From Bacillus sp. V3-13 (GTDB lineage Bacteria > Bacillota > Bacilli > Bacillales > Cytobacillaceae): 64,000 bases of DNA. The DNA is taken from NCBI RefSeq assembly GCF_002860165.1, contig NZ_PGUZ01000009.1, forward strand, positions 1 to 64,000. Direction: 5' to 3'. The translations under genes were made by a program, and so were the position numbers. Of this stretch, positions 17,870 through 25,503 are shown piece after piece; positions within the stretch are counted from its first letter, which is position 1; every line of letters begins with the position of its first letter. The notes beneath the pieces were generated by a model, which was not told the origin of the DNA, did not search any database, and was given only the letters and a program-made list of their open reading frames with translations.

Positions 17870-18556
17870 ATGCACTTTTTTCAAATATTAATGGAGCTTG
17901 TAGTTGGCTATATTGCGCTTTTGCTGATGACAAAATTACTGGGGAAAACGCAGATCACCCAAATAACAACTTTTGATTTTATTTCTGCACTCGTACTGGG
18001 AGAATTAGTTGGAAATGCATTTTATGATGATAAAGTGGGGCTGAAAGAAATTTTATTTGCGATCGCGATATGGAGCATTCTTATTTTCGGAACAGAAATA
18101 CTGACACAGAAAAAGATCAGTGTCCGTGGTTTTTTGGAAGGCAATCCGTCGATTGTCGTCCGAAAAGGGCAGATAGATTATAATGAATTGCGCAAAAACC
18201 ACTTGGATATTAACCAGCTTCAGCATTTGCTTAGAAAAAAAGATATTTTCTCGATCAGAGAGTGCGAGTATGCAATTTTAGAGACTGACGGCTCAATCAG
18301 TGTTGTCAAAAAGCCTTCCTTTCAGACGCCTTCTGTTGGGGATTTGAATTTGCCTTTAAGTGAAATTCACTTGCCGGTCACTTTGATTTCGGATGGCGAG
18401 GTTCTTTATAAGAACTTGCAGAATATTAATTGGGATGAAAAAGATTTGGAAACGGAATTGGAAAAAGCTGGTGTCCTCTCTCCCAAAAATGTCTTATATG
18501 CAGAATGGCTGAAAGGAGAACCTTTACACGTCCAAACATATAAAACACGTTCATAG
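17870..18556 (+). CDS. YetF-like DUF421 membrane protein
   Basis: A 228-residue protein with three N-terminal membrane helices (about 3-25, 35-55, 60-80) and a cytosolic C-terminal domain containing LLRKKDIFSIRECEYAILETDGSISVVKK, the DUF421 signature. YetF-type proteins are known as inner-membrane proteins of Bacillus spores and cells. ATG 17870 lies 9 bases after GGAGG; an upstream in-frame ATG would overlap that site. This copy lacks the extra C-terminal DUF1657 domain found in the second DUF421 protein at 25504-26364. Monocistronic. Confidence 0.85.
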   Translation: MHFFQILMELVVGYIALLLMTKLLGKTQITQITTFDFISALVLGELVGNAFYDDKVGLKEILFAIAIWSILIFGTEILTQKKISVRGFLEGNPSIVVRKGQIDYNELRKNHLDINQLQHLLRKKDIFSIRECEYAILETDGSISVVKKPSFQTPSVGDLNLPLSEIHLPVTLISDGEVLYKNLQNINWDEKDLETELEKAGVLSPKNVLYAEWLKGEPLHVQTYKTRS

Positions 18557-18577
18557 GCAAAAATGATTCTTAAAGCG

Positions 18578-18853
18578 CTACACAATCTTATTAAAATTCC
18601 GCCCTTTTCCAGATAGCTCTGCGTACGTTCTGTCAATTATTTCTTCATTGCGTTTCACTTTCGGAACAGGAGTGAAAGACATATCGGCGATTTTCCGCGG
18701 TGGCACTGCGATATGTTCATGCGTTCGATAAGCTTTATCCAGTTTATTCATTTTTGCCACCGGAATCAGTTTAAAAGGGTCATGATGTACGCCAATATCC
18801 CGTTCTGCATACTGAGAATACTGATAGTTTGTTACCGGTAAAATATAGCCCAT
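18578..18853 (-). CDS. Conserved small hypothetical protein, 91 residues
   Basis: A soluble, Tyr/His-rich basic protein starting MGYILPVTNYQYSQYAERD, with VAVPPRK-like and FTPVPKVKR segments. GAGGTGGG precedes ATG 18853 by 5 bases; an upstream GTG would add seven residues. It converges on the YetF-like gene with a 21-base gap. I do not recognise a domain; its position beside spoVIF and the YjcZ-type gene suggests, but does not show, a sporulation link. Confidence 0.72.
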   Translation of the reverse strand: MGYILPVTNYQYSQYAERDIGVHHDPFKLIPVAKMNKLDKAYRTHEHIAVPPRKIADMSFTPVPKVKRNEEIIDRTYAELSGKGRNFNKIV

Positions 18854-18982
18854 CTTTCCCACCTCTTTACACACATTATTTCAGTTTCTTTTACCCTTTA
18901 TTGAATACGGCTAAACCTGTTTCTTAAGACACTTTTGTATTAGCTTCTTGTTTTGGTATATAACTAACTTTTGATTTATATC

Positions 18983-19008
18983 AAAAAAAGGACTTGCCAA
19001 GTCCTTTT
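18983..19008 (-). terminator. Terminator of spoVIF
   Basis: On the minus strand AAAAGGACTT-ggc-AAGTCCTTTTTTT forms a compact stem with a U tail overlapping the end of spoVIF. Confidence 0.88.
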
Positions 19009-19261
19009 ATTTTTTGTTGATCATTTTTGAAATCGTATTTAAATCAAGCTTTTGCCCATCTTTTACAATGGAGTTGACGATTTTATCTTCCATCTCTTTT
19101 GTTACAGGCTTATTGGCAATCTGCGAGACTTTTTTAATGACGCCTCTGACCGTTTGCTCATCTTTAAAATTTGCATTTTGAAGCGAATTTGCCAAGTCGA
19201 AAATATCCTTCATATTGACGCCGGTCTTTTTTTCAACATTCTTAAAAAAACCATTTTCCAT
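19007..19261 (-). CDS. spoVIF: Stage VI sporulation protein F (YjcC)
   Basis: An 84-residue protein that matches SpoVIF almost end to end: VEKKTGVNMKDIFDLANSLQ, then DEQTVRGVIKKVSQIANKPV. In B. subtilis it is a mother-cell protein needed for proper spore coat assembly and for GerR-dependent late gene expression, giving lysozyme and heat resistance. Small, helical, soluble. Monocistronic with its own terminator. Confidence 0.93.
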   Translation of the reverse strand: MENGFFKNVEKKTGVNMKDIFDLANSLQNANFKDEQTVRGVIKKVSQIANKPVTKEMEDKIVNSIVKDGQKLDLNTISKMINKK

Positions 19262-19409
19262 GCTACCACACCACGCCTCCTTTATAAACTACTTTATCTT
19301 ATGAAGAAAGGCGAAAAAGGTGAAATGGATACGGCGGCCCTGATCCAGCACAAAAAAGGGCCGCCCCTTAAGAGACAGCCTTGGCAGTGAAATATATTTA
19401 TCGCCATTC

Positions 19410-19538
19410 TTAATTATAGAAGCTGGCACCAACAACAATTAACAAAATAAACAGTACGACGATTAATACAAACGCGGAGCCGCCATATCCACCGCCGTAT
19501 CCATAGCCACCATAATGGCAGCCATAACCGAAGCCCAT
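19410..19538 (-). CDS. YjcZ-family sporulation protein, 42 residues
   Basis: The frame encodes [20 protein letters not shown], then [23 protein letters not shown] Gly/Tyr-rich head followed by the hydrophobic [18 protein letters not shown] tail is the hallmark of the YjcZ/YxzE small sporulation protein family (also SscA type). GAGGTGA sits 6 bases before the ATG. B. subtilis has its yjcZ paralogue in this general region. Probably expressed late in sporulation and membrane- or coat-associated. Confidence 0.88.
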   Translation of the reverse strand: MGFGYGCHYGGYGYGGGYGGSAFVLIVVLFILLIVVGASFYN

Positions 19539-19703
19539 GTTCGTCACCTCACTTTAATGTATTCATTCATAGCATATGTTAGGCAACATGAAAGTGTTTG
19601 GGCGAGCTCTGGGCCATGGCGGGATAAATGCCTTATGTTAGGCTGAAAGCTAAAAAACAGACTTGCTGCTGTCCATAAATGGGCAAAAAAATCAAGCAAT
19701 GGT

Positions 19704-20060
19704 TTAACCCTTAGGTTTAAAAAGCAGGGCGCCGATAAAGCCAAAAACAACAGCGGCTGATATTCCCGAACTTGTTATTTCAAACATCCCGGTCAATACA
19801 CCGACAAGGCCGTGCTGCTGAGCCTCCTGCAAGGCTCCATCAACCAGGGAATTCCCGAAGCTCGTGATCGGTATTGATGCTCCAGCCCCGGCAAAGTCCA
19901 ACAGCGGTTCATATAATCCAAACCCGCCCAATATGGCTCCAATCACAACAAATAAGCTTAATGTATGGGCAGGTGTCAATCTGGCAACATCAAATAACAG
20001 CTGGCCGACTACACAAATCAGTCCGCCCACGACAAACGCCCAAAAAAACATCACTAGCAT
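19704..20060 (-). CDS. spoVAE: Stage V sporulation protein AE (SpoVAEb type)
   Basis: A 118-residue membrane protein of the dipicolinic-acid channel group. The four hydrophobic segments and GGFGLYEPLLDFAGAGASIPITSFGNSLVDGALQEA-type core (GAGASIPITSFGN) are diagnostic of SpoVAE. ATG 20060 follows AGGAGG by 8 bases; a Met six codons earlier overlaps the spoVAD stop but lacks a ribosome site. Last gene of a lipoprotein-spoVAC-spoVAD-spoVAE unit. In spores SpoVA proteins carry Ca-dipicolinate in during sporulation and out during germination. Confidence 0.93.
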   Translation of the reverse strand: MLVMFFWAFVVGGLICVVGQLLFDVARLTPAHTLSLFVVIGAILGGFGLYEPLLDFAGAGASIPITSFGNSLVDGALQEAQQHGLVGVLTGMFEITSSGISAAVVFGFIGALLFKPKG

Positions 20061-20074
20061 TGTTTTATCCTCCT

Positions 20075-21094
20075 TCATCCGTTCATTTCGATGGAAACGG
20101 CATGGGCTATGCATGGAATCGTTTCCTTTTGTTGGTACGAGAGCGGTGAAAGCAAAGCTCCTGTTGCAATAGCAAGAATTCTTTTGTACCGTCCCTGCTT
20201 CATTTGCTTCAGCAGATGCCCATATAGTACTATTGCCGAGCAGCCGGCACCGCTTGCCCCTGACTGGACTGGCTGATCTTCCTTGTAAATCATCAAACCG
20301 CAATCCTGAAACAGGTTGGTATCGATTTTCAAGCCATCTTTCTTCAATAGTTCCAGAGTCGTTTCCCGGCCGATTTTACCAAGATCACCGGTTACGATTA
20401 AATCATAATGTGACGGATCGAGCTGCAAATCTTTAAAATGGGCCGTAATCGTATCTGCAGCCGCAGGTGCCATCGCACCTCCCATATTAAATGGATCAGA
20501 AAGCCCCATATCAATTACCTTGCCGATCGTCGCGGTTGTCGTTACAGGAAGCGGTTCTTTTGAATCGTTGTTCTCCTTAACCAGGGCGACTCCTGCTCCG
20601 GTCACCGTCCATTGGGCGGTTGGCGGCTTTTGGCTCCCATATTCAGTCGGATAGCGAAACTGTTTTTCCACTGCTGCATTATGGCTTGAAGCTCCGGTCA
20701 AAACATATTTTGCTCCTTGATAATTGACAATAAACGAGGCTAAAGCAAGCCCTTCCATCGATGTCGAGCAGGCACCAAACAGGCCGAAATAAGGAATCCT
20801 GGCTGTTCGTGCCGCAAAGCTTGATGGCGTAATCTGATTGACTAAATCACCCGTAAGTAAAAATTGAATGTCATCTGTTTTGACCTTGCCTTTTTGCATA
20901 GCCGTTTCGATTGCCTCTTCAAGAAGCAAACTGTGGGCTTTTTCATAAGAATCCTTACCCATCCATAGATCATCGTGAAGGATATCAAAATCATCTGCCA
21001 GGTTTCCATTGGCTTCAAACGGGCCGCCGGTCACCCCCGAAGCTGCAATGATCGGGCGATTTTTAAATACCCAGGACTGTTTACCCCTCAGCAA
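20075..21094 (-). CDS. spoVAD: Stage V sporulation protein AD
   Basis: A 339-residue thiolase-fold protein that binds dipicolinic acid on the outer face of the spore inner membrane. LFGACSTSMEGLALASFIV carries the thiolase-like cysteine, and LTGASSHNAAVEKQFRYPTEYGSQKPPTAQWTVTGAG is a family signature. The start is TTG 21094, directly after the spoVAC stop (TAATTG), with GGGGGG about 9 bases upstream, so translation is coupled. Length matches SpoVAD (about 338). Confidence 0.95.
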   Translation of the reverse strand: MLRGKQSWVFKNRPIIAASGVTGGPFEANGNLADDFDILHDDLWMGKDSYEKAHSLLLEEAIETAMQKGKVKTDDIQFLLTGDLVNQITPSSFAARTARIPYFGLFGACSTSMEGLALASFIVNYQGAKYVLTGASSHNAAVEKQFRYPTEYGSQKPPTAQWTVTGAGVALVKENNDSKEPLPVTTTATIGKVIDMGLSDPFNMGGAMAPAAADTITAHFKDLQLDPSHYDLIVTGDLGKIGRETTLELLKKDGLKIDTNLFQDCGLMIYKEDQPVQSGASGAGCSAIVLYGHLLKQMKQGRYKRILAIATGALLSPLSYQQKETIPCIAHAVSIEMNG

Positions 21095-21568
21095 TTACAA
21101 AACCCCCCACATTTTTAATAATGTTTTGATTAAGGCAACGACAAAGGCGGCAAAAACACCAAACAGCACAACAGATCCCGCCAGTTTAAACAGATTTCCC
21201 CCGACACCAAGAACATATCCTTCAGTTCGATGTTCAATTGCGGCTGAAATGACGGCATTGCCAAAGCCTGTTACAGGCACAGCACTGCCCGCCCCGCCAT
21301 ATTGGCCAATCCGGTCATAAACACCAAATCCCGTCAGAAGCATTGTAATAAATATCATTGTGGCGACAGTTGGGTTGCTTGCCGTTTGTTCGGTAAAATC
21401 AAAAAAATAAATATAGAAATAAGATATCGCTTGTCCAACTAAACAAATCAGGCCTCCGATGAAGAAGGCCCTCAGACAATTTTTCAAGAGTGGGCGCTTT
21501 GTTTCATGCTTTTGTTCAAGCTGCTGGTATTGCTTTTGCTGCGGGGTTTTTTTAGGCTTGTTCCCCAT
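21095..21568 (-). CDS. spoVAC: Stage V sporulation protein AC
   Basis: A 157-residue membrane protein with a basic N-terminal tail and four to five hydrophobic segments. RAFFIGGLICLVGQAI and YGGAGSAVPVTGFGNAVISAA are SpoVAC signatures and resemble the SpoVAE core. SpoVAC acts as a mechanosensitive channel for Ca-dipicolinate. It follows the YhcN/YlaJ lipoprotein by 16 bases and abuts spoVAD. Confidence 0.95.
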   Translation of the reverse strand: MGNKPKKTPQQKQYQQLEQKHETKRPLLKNCLRAFFIGGLICLVGQAISYFYIYFFDFTEQTASNPTVATMIFITMLLTGFGVYDRIGQYGGAGSAVPVTGFGNAVISAAIEHRTEGYVLGVGGNLFKLAGSVVLFGVFAAFVVALIKTLLKMWGVL

Positions 21569-21584
21569 TGTGAATGGCTCCTTC

Positions 21585-22073
21585 CTATGTCTTTTCTTTC
21601 TGAAGGCTGATAATCGATTTCAACCTTTTTTCCGCCTGTTTATCCGAGAAATCCGGTTGTTTCATGTCTTCTTTCAACTGGACAGCTTCAAGGAAAATTT
21701 TATAATCGCTCGATACAGTAAAATTTTCCTTTGGAAAATCTTTTTCGAGCCGCTTAGTAATATTTTTTTCAATATCCTTCATCCTGAACCGTTCTAAATG
21801 CTTGACTTTATAAGCAACAAGAATATCCTTTTTCCCTTTTACAACTGCGACATCGTAAATTTCATCAAAAGCCATCACGTCCTCTTTCACTTTCTGGACA
21901 GTGCTTGTATCTTTTGGTTTATCGCCAATCGAAACTGGAGCAGGATTTGTCGCTTGCATAAGGGACATTTGATTGCCCTTTCCTTCATCTGCCTCCTTAC
22001 AGCCTGCTAAAACAATGGCTAGCAGAAGGAGAAGCTGGCAAATAAAAAATGATGCTGACCATTTGCTTTTCAT
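21585..22073 (-). CDS. YhcN/YlaJ-family sporulation lipoprotein
   Basis: A 162-residue lipoprotein: the signal peptide ends in the lipobox LAGC (Cys about 24). The mature part contains VKEDVMAFDEIYDVAVVKGKKDILVAYKVKHLERF, a YhcN/YlaJ domain. It opens the spoVAC-spoVAD-spoVAE unit. This gene order (lipoprotein first, only AC-AD-AEb) is that of the spoVA2 type, not of the seven-gene spoVAA-AF operon. YhcN-type lipoproteins lie in the spore inner membrane. Confidence 0.88.
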   Translation of the reverse strand: MKSKWSASFFICQLLLLLAIVLAGCKEADEGKGNQMSLMQATNPAPVSIGDKPKDTSTVQKVKEDVMAFDEIYDVAVVKGKKDILVAYKVKHLERFRMKDIEKNITKRLEKDFPKENFTVSSDYKIFLEAVQLKEDMKQPDFSDKQAEKRLKSIISLQKEKT

Positions 22074-22259
22074 ATTTTTCCCTTCCTATGTAAGAAATGT
22101 GTGTTCACGCTAATTTATTGTTTGCACTGTGGTTGATTTTATTACATAAAAAATTTTTTTATAAAAAATATAACCGGGATACATTTGAAAATGATTCGTA
22201 ACGCATCCTTAAATTCTCTTTTCCATCGATTTTTTGATTGCTCAGTTTTTCATAAAATC

Positions 22260-22292
22260 CAAAAAAAAATACTGTCTCATCCATCGAGACAG
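22260..22292 (-). terminator. Terminator after 37-aa small gene
   Basis: CTGTCTC (22272-22278) pairs with GAGACAG (22286-22292). On the minus strand a run of nine T residues follows; a shorter T run exists on the plus strand, so it may act both ways. Confidence 0.8.
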
Positions 22293-22297
22293 CCTTT

Positions 22298-22411
22298 TTA
22301 TTTTTTATTCGTGCTTTTTCTTTTTAAGCATCCACAATCATGCTTTAGTCTCTTAGGTTCCTGTTTTGCGCCAGTTATTCTTGGAGCTTGTTTCCTGATT
22401 CTTTTTTGCAA
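22298..22411 (-). CDS. Possible small basic Cys-containing protein, 37 residues
   Basis: A TTG start lies 8 bases after a full AAGGAGG site, and a strong terminator follows the stop at once. The peptide reads MQKRIRKQAPRITGAKQEPK then RLKHDCGCLKRKSTNKK: very basic, with a CGC motif. Both flanking signals argue for a real gene, but the protein is short and I do not recognise it. It sits between yjcA and the spoVA genes, so a sporulation role is possible. Confidence 0.5.
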   Translation of the reverse strand: MQKRIRKQAPRITGAKQEPKRLKHDCGCLKRKSTNKK

Positions 22412-22474
22412 ACTGTTAGCCTCCTTGTCTTGGATTCATAATATACTATGAAAGCTTGACAAGTTTGGTAACTG

Positions 22475-22843
22475 CTAACTGCCTAACGCTTTACTAATAA
22501 AAATTTCGATTACCGAACCTACAGCAGCCACTGCCAGAACAAATATGACAGGTACACCGATGACTGGGACAAGAAAGTAAACAACAGTTAACAATAAACT
22601 GGACCAAACACCCGTGCACCAAAAACAGCTGAGCAGTTCCCCGATCCAGCTTCTTATTCCGTTTCCCTTTGGGACCAAATATATTTCTTTATTCCCATCC
22701 GGATCTTCTTCTATTTGCTCTTCAAAAAAAGGAGCCCTAATGAATTCAGTTATTTTGTCAAAAACAATCAGCCTTGTTAAGCGAAACGAGGCAATCCCGA
22801 TGATAACTATGAGCCAAAAATCAAGATTCAATCCTTTCACCAA
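22475..22843 (-). CDS. yjcA: DUF1360 sporulation membrane protein, YjcA-like
   Basis: A 122-residue protein with two hydrophobic regions (about 9-28 and 78-115). The signature is ASFRLTRLIVFDKITEFIRAPF and GIRSWIGELLSCFWCTGVWSS, with two conserved cysteines in the CFWC motif. YjcA of B. subtilis is a sporulation-expressed protein of unknown role in the same neighbourhood (near cotO and spoVIF). Confidence 0.85.
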   Translation of the reverse strand: MVKGLNLDFWLIVIIGIASFRLTRLIVFDKITEFIRAPFFEEQIEEDPDGNKEIYLVPKGNGIRSWIGELLSCFWCTGVWSSLLLTVVYFLVPVIGVPVIFVLAVAAVGSVIEIFISKALGS

Positions 22844-22941
22844 CCTATTTCTATAGTTCCGGAATAAGTACCCAGCACCAGCTATGATCTGCAGCGTGAT
22901 AAAAGGACACCCGGTTTTAGCGGGAAACCAGGGTTTCCATT

Positions 22942-23610
22942 TTATTCAATTATTTTGATGTCAGTAATTTCGTTTATATAAAACTTTTTCTGATGTCTGC
23001 CAATTTTCACTTTCACAAAATTGCCTCTTTTACTGATAACCTGAAATCTGATAGGCTTCCCATCGATAATCGCCTCACATAGTGGTTTTACTATACTATT
23101 CCGGTAACGTGCCAAATGAGCGATCTTTTTTCTGATTTCCTGTCTTTTGACCGCCTCTATTTTATCAAGTGCAGTTGTGGGCGTGGATGTTCGCTCATCA
23201 TTTTGCTGATATGGGACCGAAGCATCCTCGTACAGCATTTCCACCGCTCCATCTGTTTGAATATGATTGTCATTGCTTACCGCATCTTCACCCGTCGAGA
23301 GATCATCCAGATGTGCTAATAAATCAGCCTCTGTTTCAGCAGTCAATTTTTCACCAAGTATTTGCTTTAATTTTGATCTTACTTCGTCCTTTGAAGGCTT
23401 TTTTATCTGTTCTTTTTTTGGCATTGAGCCAGTTTTTTCAAATTCGAGTTCTTCCAGCCTCAGTTCCAGCCCATATTCTTCAAACTGGGGAATTGGCTGA
23501 TGATTTTTCGAATGAAAAATATTTTGCATATGGCAGCTTGCCGGTTCAAGATCCAGTTCAACAATATATAATAAAGGTTTAAATGGTGGTTGCGGCTTTT
23601 CTTCCGCCAA
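22942..23610 (-). CDS. cotO: Spore coat protein CotO (YjbX)
   Basis: A 222-residue acidic and charged protein whose C-terminal 60 residues match CotO: KPLCEAIIDGKPIRFQVISKRGNFVKVKIGR. CotO is a morphogenetic outer-coat/crust protein acting with CotH and CotE in B. subtilis. The start is a TTG close behind GGGAGG. It lies next to fabI exactly as in B. subtilis, but the cotZYXWV genes that follow there are absent. Confidence 0.88.
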   Translation of the reverse strand: MAEEKPQPPFKPLLYIVELDLEPASCHMQNIFHSKNHQPIPQFEEYGLELRLEELEFEKTGSMPKKEQIKKPSKDEVRSKLKQILGEKLTAETEADLLAHLDDLSTGEDAVSNDNHIQTDGAVEMLYEDASVPYQQNDERTSTPTTALDKIEAVKRQEIRKKIAHLARYRNSIVKPLCEAIIDGKPIRFQVISKRGNFVKVKIGRHQKKFYINEITDIKIIE

Positions 23611-23741
23611 AAGCCTCCCTCCCCAACAAAAAAAATTTCTCCATTTATTGTATGCAGCAAATATCGGTGTTGATAGTATCGGATCGAGCTTTCAGTTAGA
23701 TTTGAGGAATTGTGAAGGCGATGAAGGATTGTAATGTGATA

Positions 23742-23777
23742 CAAAAAAGCCCGCTTCACAAGAAGCGGACATTTTTT
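23742..23777 (-). terminator. Terminator of fabI
   Basis: On the minus strand GTCCGCTTC-ttgt-GAAGCGGGC is followed by TTTTTTGT. It lies about 50 bases after the fabI stop. Confidence 0.88.
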
Positions 23778-23797
23778 ACAGACTGGGTCGAAGAAAG

Positions 23798-23817
23798 CCC
23801 ACGGCTTCAGCCGTGGG
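23798..23817 (-). mobile_element. Solo IS200/IS605-like end hairpin
   Basis: CCCACGGCTTCAGCCGTGGG is a perfect 9-bp stem with a two-base loop. On the minus strand it reads ACCACCCACGGCTGAAGCC then GTGGGCTTTC, the form I know from the ends of IS200/IS605 (tnpA/tnpB, OrfB) elements. No transposase or tnpB gene is present here, so this is a relic end, a REP-like unit or a reused hairpin. It starts 9 bases after the fabI stop. Confidence 0.5.
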
Positions 23818-23826
23818 TGGTGTCAC

Positions 23827-24600
23827 TTACGCAATAATATGGTAACCTGAATCGACATGAATATTTTCCCCGGTAATTCCGCGCGACATGTTGCTGAATA
23901 AGAACACTGCGGTATCACCAACCTCTTCCTGGGTCGTCGTCCGTCTTAGCGGGGCTTTCTCCTCGATTTCTTTAAGAATGGAATTAAAATCACTGATTCC
24001 TTTTGCGGAAAGGGTCCTGATTGGTCCGGCAGAAATTGAATTTACACGAATTCCCAGCTTTCCTAAATCATTGGCCAAATACTTCACACTCGCATCAAGC
24101 GAAGCTTTGGCAACGCCCATAACATTATAGTTCTGCACAACTTTTTCTCCGCCCAGATACGTTAATGTGACAATGCTTCCGCCTTCTGTCATTACATCCT
24201 TTGCTTCTTTCGCCACTGCTGTTAACGAATAGGAGCTGATGTTGTGAGCAAGCAGGAAGCCCTCTCTTGTCGTGTTCATATACTCTCCCTGCAGCTCTTC
24301 CTTATTTGCAAAAGCAATACAGTGAGCGATTCCGTGAATCACCCCGGTTTTCTCCTTGATTTCCGCGAAGCACTTTCTTATTTCTTCGTCATTGGTGACA
24401 TCGCATGGAATGATAAGTGAATTGGCACCTTCAAGTGTTTCTGCAAGTTCACGGACGCTTTTTTCCAATCTCTCTCCTGCATATGTAAAAACCAGGCTGG
24501 CTCCAGCTTCGTGAAGTGAGCGGACAATCCCCCAGGCGATACTTCTTTTATTGGCAACTCCCATAACAACATAAGTTTTTCCAGCCAATGATAAACCCAT
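23827..24600 (-). CDS. fabI: Enoyl-[acyl-carrier-protein] reductase (NADH)
   Basis: The short-chain dehydrogenase that reduces enoyl-ACP in the last step of each fatty-acid elongation round; target of triclosan. The 257-residue protein has the GVANKRSIAWGIVRSL cofactor-binding start, YNVMGVAKASLDA (Tyr-X6-Lys catalytic pair near residues 157-164) and SAGPIRTLSAKGI. AGGAGG precedes the ATG. A FapR-like operator lies just upstream. Followed by a solo IS605-like hairpin and a terminator. Confidence 0.96.
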   Translation of the reverse strand: MGLSLAGKTYVVMGVANKRSIAWGIVRSLHEAGASLVFTYAGERLEKSVRELAETLEGANSLIIPCDVTNDEEIRKCFAEIKEKTGVIHGIAHCIAFANKEELQGEYMNTTREGFLLAHNISSYSLTAVAKEAKDVMTEGGSIVTLTYLGGEKVVQNYNVMGVAKASLDASVKYLANDLGKLGIRVNSISAGPIRTLSAKGISDFNSILKEIEEKAPLRRTTTQEEVGDTAVFLFSNMSRGITGENIHVDSGYHIIA

Positions 24601-24628
24601 TATATAATCCTCCTATTAATACAAGTTA

Positions 24629-24645
24629 TTAACACCTAGTGCTAA
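24629..24645 (-). promoter_or_regulatory. FapR-box-like operator upstream of fabI
   Basis: TTAACACCTAGTGCTAA matches the FapR consensus TTAGTACCTRRTACTAA at 14 of 17 positions and is nearly palindromic, 28 bases before the fabI start. FapR represses fatty-acid and phospholipid genes until malonyl-CoA rises. Confidence 0.75.
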
Positions 24646-24793
24646 TTCTAATACATTTTGAAAAAAATGAAAAGCAAACATTCCACTGTGACGGTATTGT
24701 TTAAATAACTTGACTCTTGCAAAAACTTTGTCGGTTTATGAATAGTTTTGAATGATTGCCTAAAATAAGAAGCACATCCCCAATTTTGTGGAA

Positions 24794-24967
24794 ATGGAAG
24801 GTTACTACACACAACCAAAATTCATCTGTACTATCTGGGTCATCTACATCTTCGGGATCGGGATCCTTATCATTTTCTCCAATTTTTTTCCACTAATATT
24901 TCTTTCTGTTGAACCAGATAATACAATTCGTAAGTCATCAGTTAACAGAAAGAAGGGAATTGGATAA
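24794..24967 (+). CDS. Doubtful small membrane protein ORF, 57 residues
   Basis: An open frame starting ATG 24794 encodes MEGYYTQPKF, then a long hydrophobic stretch (ICTIWVIYIFGIGILIIF, SNFFPLIFLS) and a basic tail. Its TAA stop overlaps the ATG of the first DUF1657 gene by one base. The ribosome site is poor (GTGGA right at the start), so it may be chance. The rest of 24646-24793 holds no gene that I can support. Confidence 0.3.
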   Translation: MEGYYTQPKFICTIWVIYIFGIGILIIFSNFFPLIFLSVEPDNTIRKSSVNRKKGIG

Positions 24968-25173
24968 TGACTGTAGGATCTCAAGTGAAGCAAACTTTAG
25001 CGGGATTGAAAAGTGCACAAGCGAACTTAGAAACATTTTCCTTAGGAACTGAAGATAAGCAAGCAAAACAGCTGTACCAAACTGCCGCCCAACAAACTCA
25101 ATCGATTATTGACAGTATTGAGCCGCGTCTTCAGCAAATCGAGAAAGAAGAACCCCAATATAAACAGCAATAA
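24967..25173 (+). CDS. DUF1657 protein (first copy)
   Basis: A 68-residue helical protein: MTVGSQVKQTLAGLKSAQAN, LETFSLGTEDKQAKQLYQTA, ending EKEEPQYKQQ. This is the DUF1657 family, a small spore-former family encoded in spoVA2mob-type operons. GAAGGG precedes the ATG. It is about 45% identical by eye to the next gene, which ends EFEEPQYKPS, and related to the C terminus of the DUF421 protein after that. Probably expressed in the forespore. Confidence 0.85.
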   Translation: MTVGSQVKQTLAGLKSAQANLETFSLGTEDKQAKQLYQTAAQQTQSIIDSIEPRLQQIEKEEPQYKQQ

Positions 25174-25279
25174 ATTTTAACCGGGTTGGCTTCTTGCCAA
25201 CCCTTTACATTATTCATTTTTGCTTAAAAACCCTTATTTTTTTGAAAATTTTTTAAAACAGATGGAAGGATAAAACAAG

Positions 25280-25486
25280 ATGACTGTCTACTCCAACGTT
25301 AAACAATGTTTAGCTTCGATCAATGGGATAAAAGCACAATTATCAAGTTTCGCATTAAATTCGCAGGATGAAAAGGCGCAGCAAACGTTTCATCAAGCGA
25401 TGTTACTAGTGGAAGAAGTCGAAAAGGACCTACAAACACGGATAACGGAACTGGAATTCGAAGAACCGCAATATAAACCATCTTAA
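25280..25486 (+). CDS. DUF1657 protein (second copy)
   Basis: A 68-residue paralogue of the preceding gene, MTVYSNVKQCLASINGIKAQ then LSSFALNSQDEKAQQTF, sharing the EEPQYK end. GGAAGGA lies upstream of the ATG. It ends 17 bases before the DUF421-DUF1657 fusion gene, whose ribosome site follows its stop. Tandem DUF1657 genes next to a DUF421 gene are typical of spoVA2mob-like loci. Confidence 0.85.
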   Translation: MTVYSNVKQCLASINGIKAQLSSFALNSQDEKAQQTFHQAMLLVEEVEKDLQTRITELEFEEPQYKPS

Positions 25487-25503
25487 TGTTCGAGGTGATG
25501 AAA

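Noticed and set aside
18566-18590. cre-like sequence near TTAAAGCGCTACA
   Set aside because: One flank is too short for the consensus, and it lies between convergent gene ends, not at a promoter.
20060-20303. N-terminal extension of the SpoVAE frame
   Set aside because: The extra 81 residues are spoVAD read in another frame; the AGGAGG site marks the true start at 20060.
22185-22451. Plus-strand open frame of 88 codons rich in Phe and Leu
   Set aside because: It crosses a hairpin terminator and is antisense to the better supported small gene; no ribosome site.
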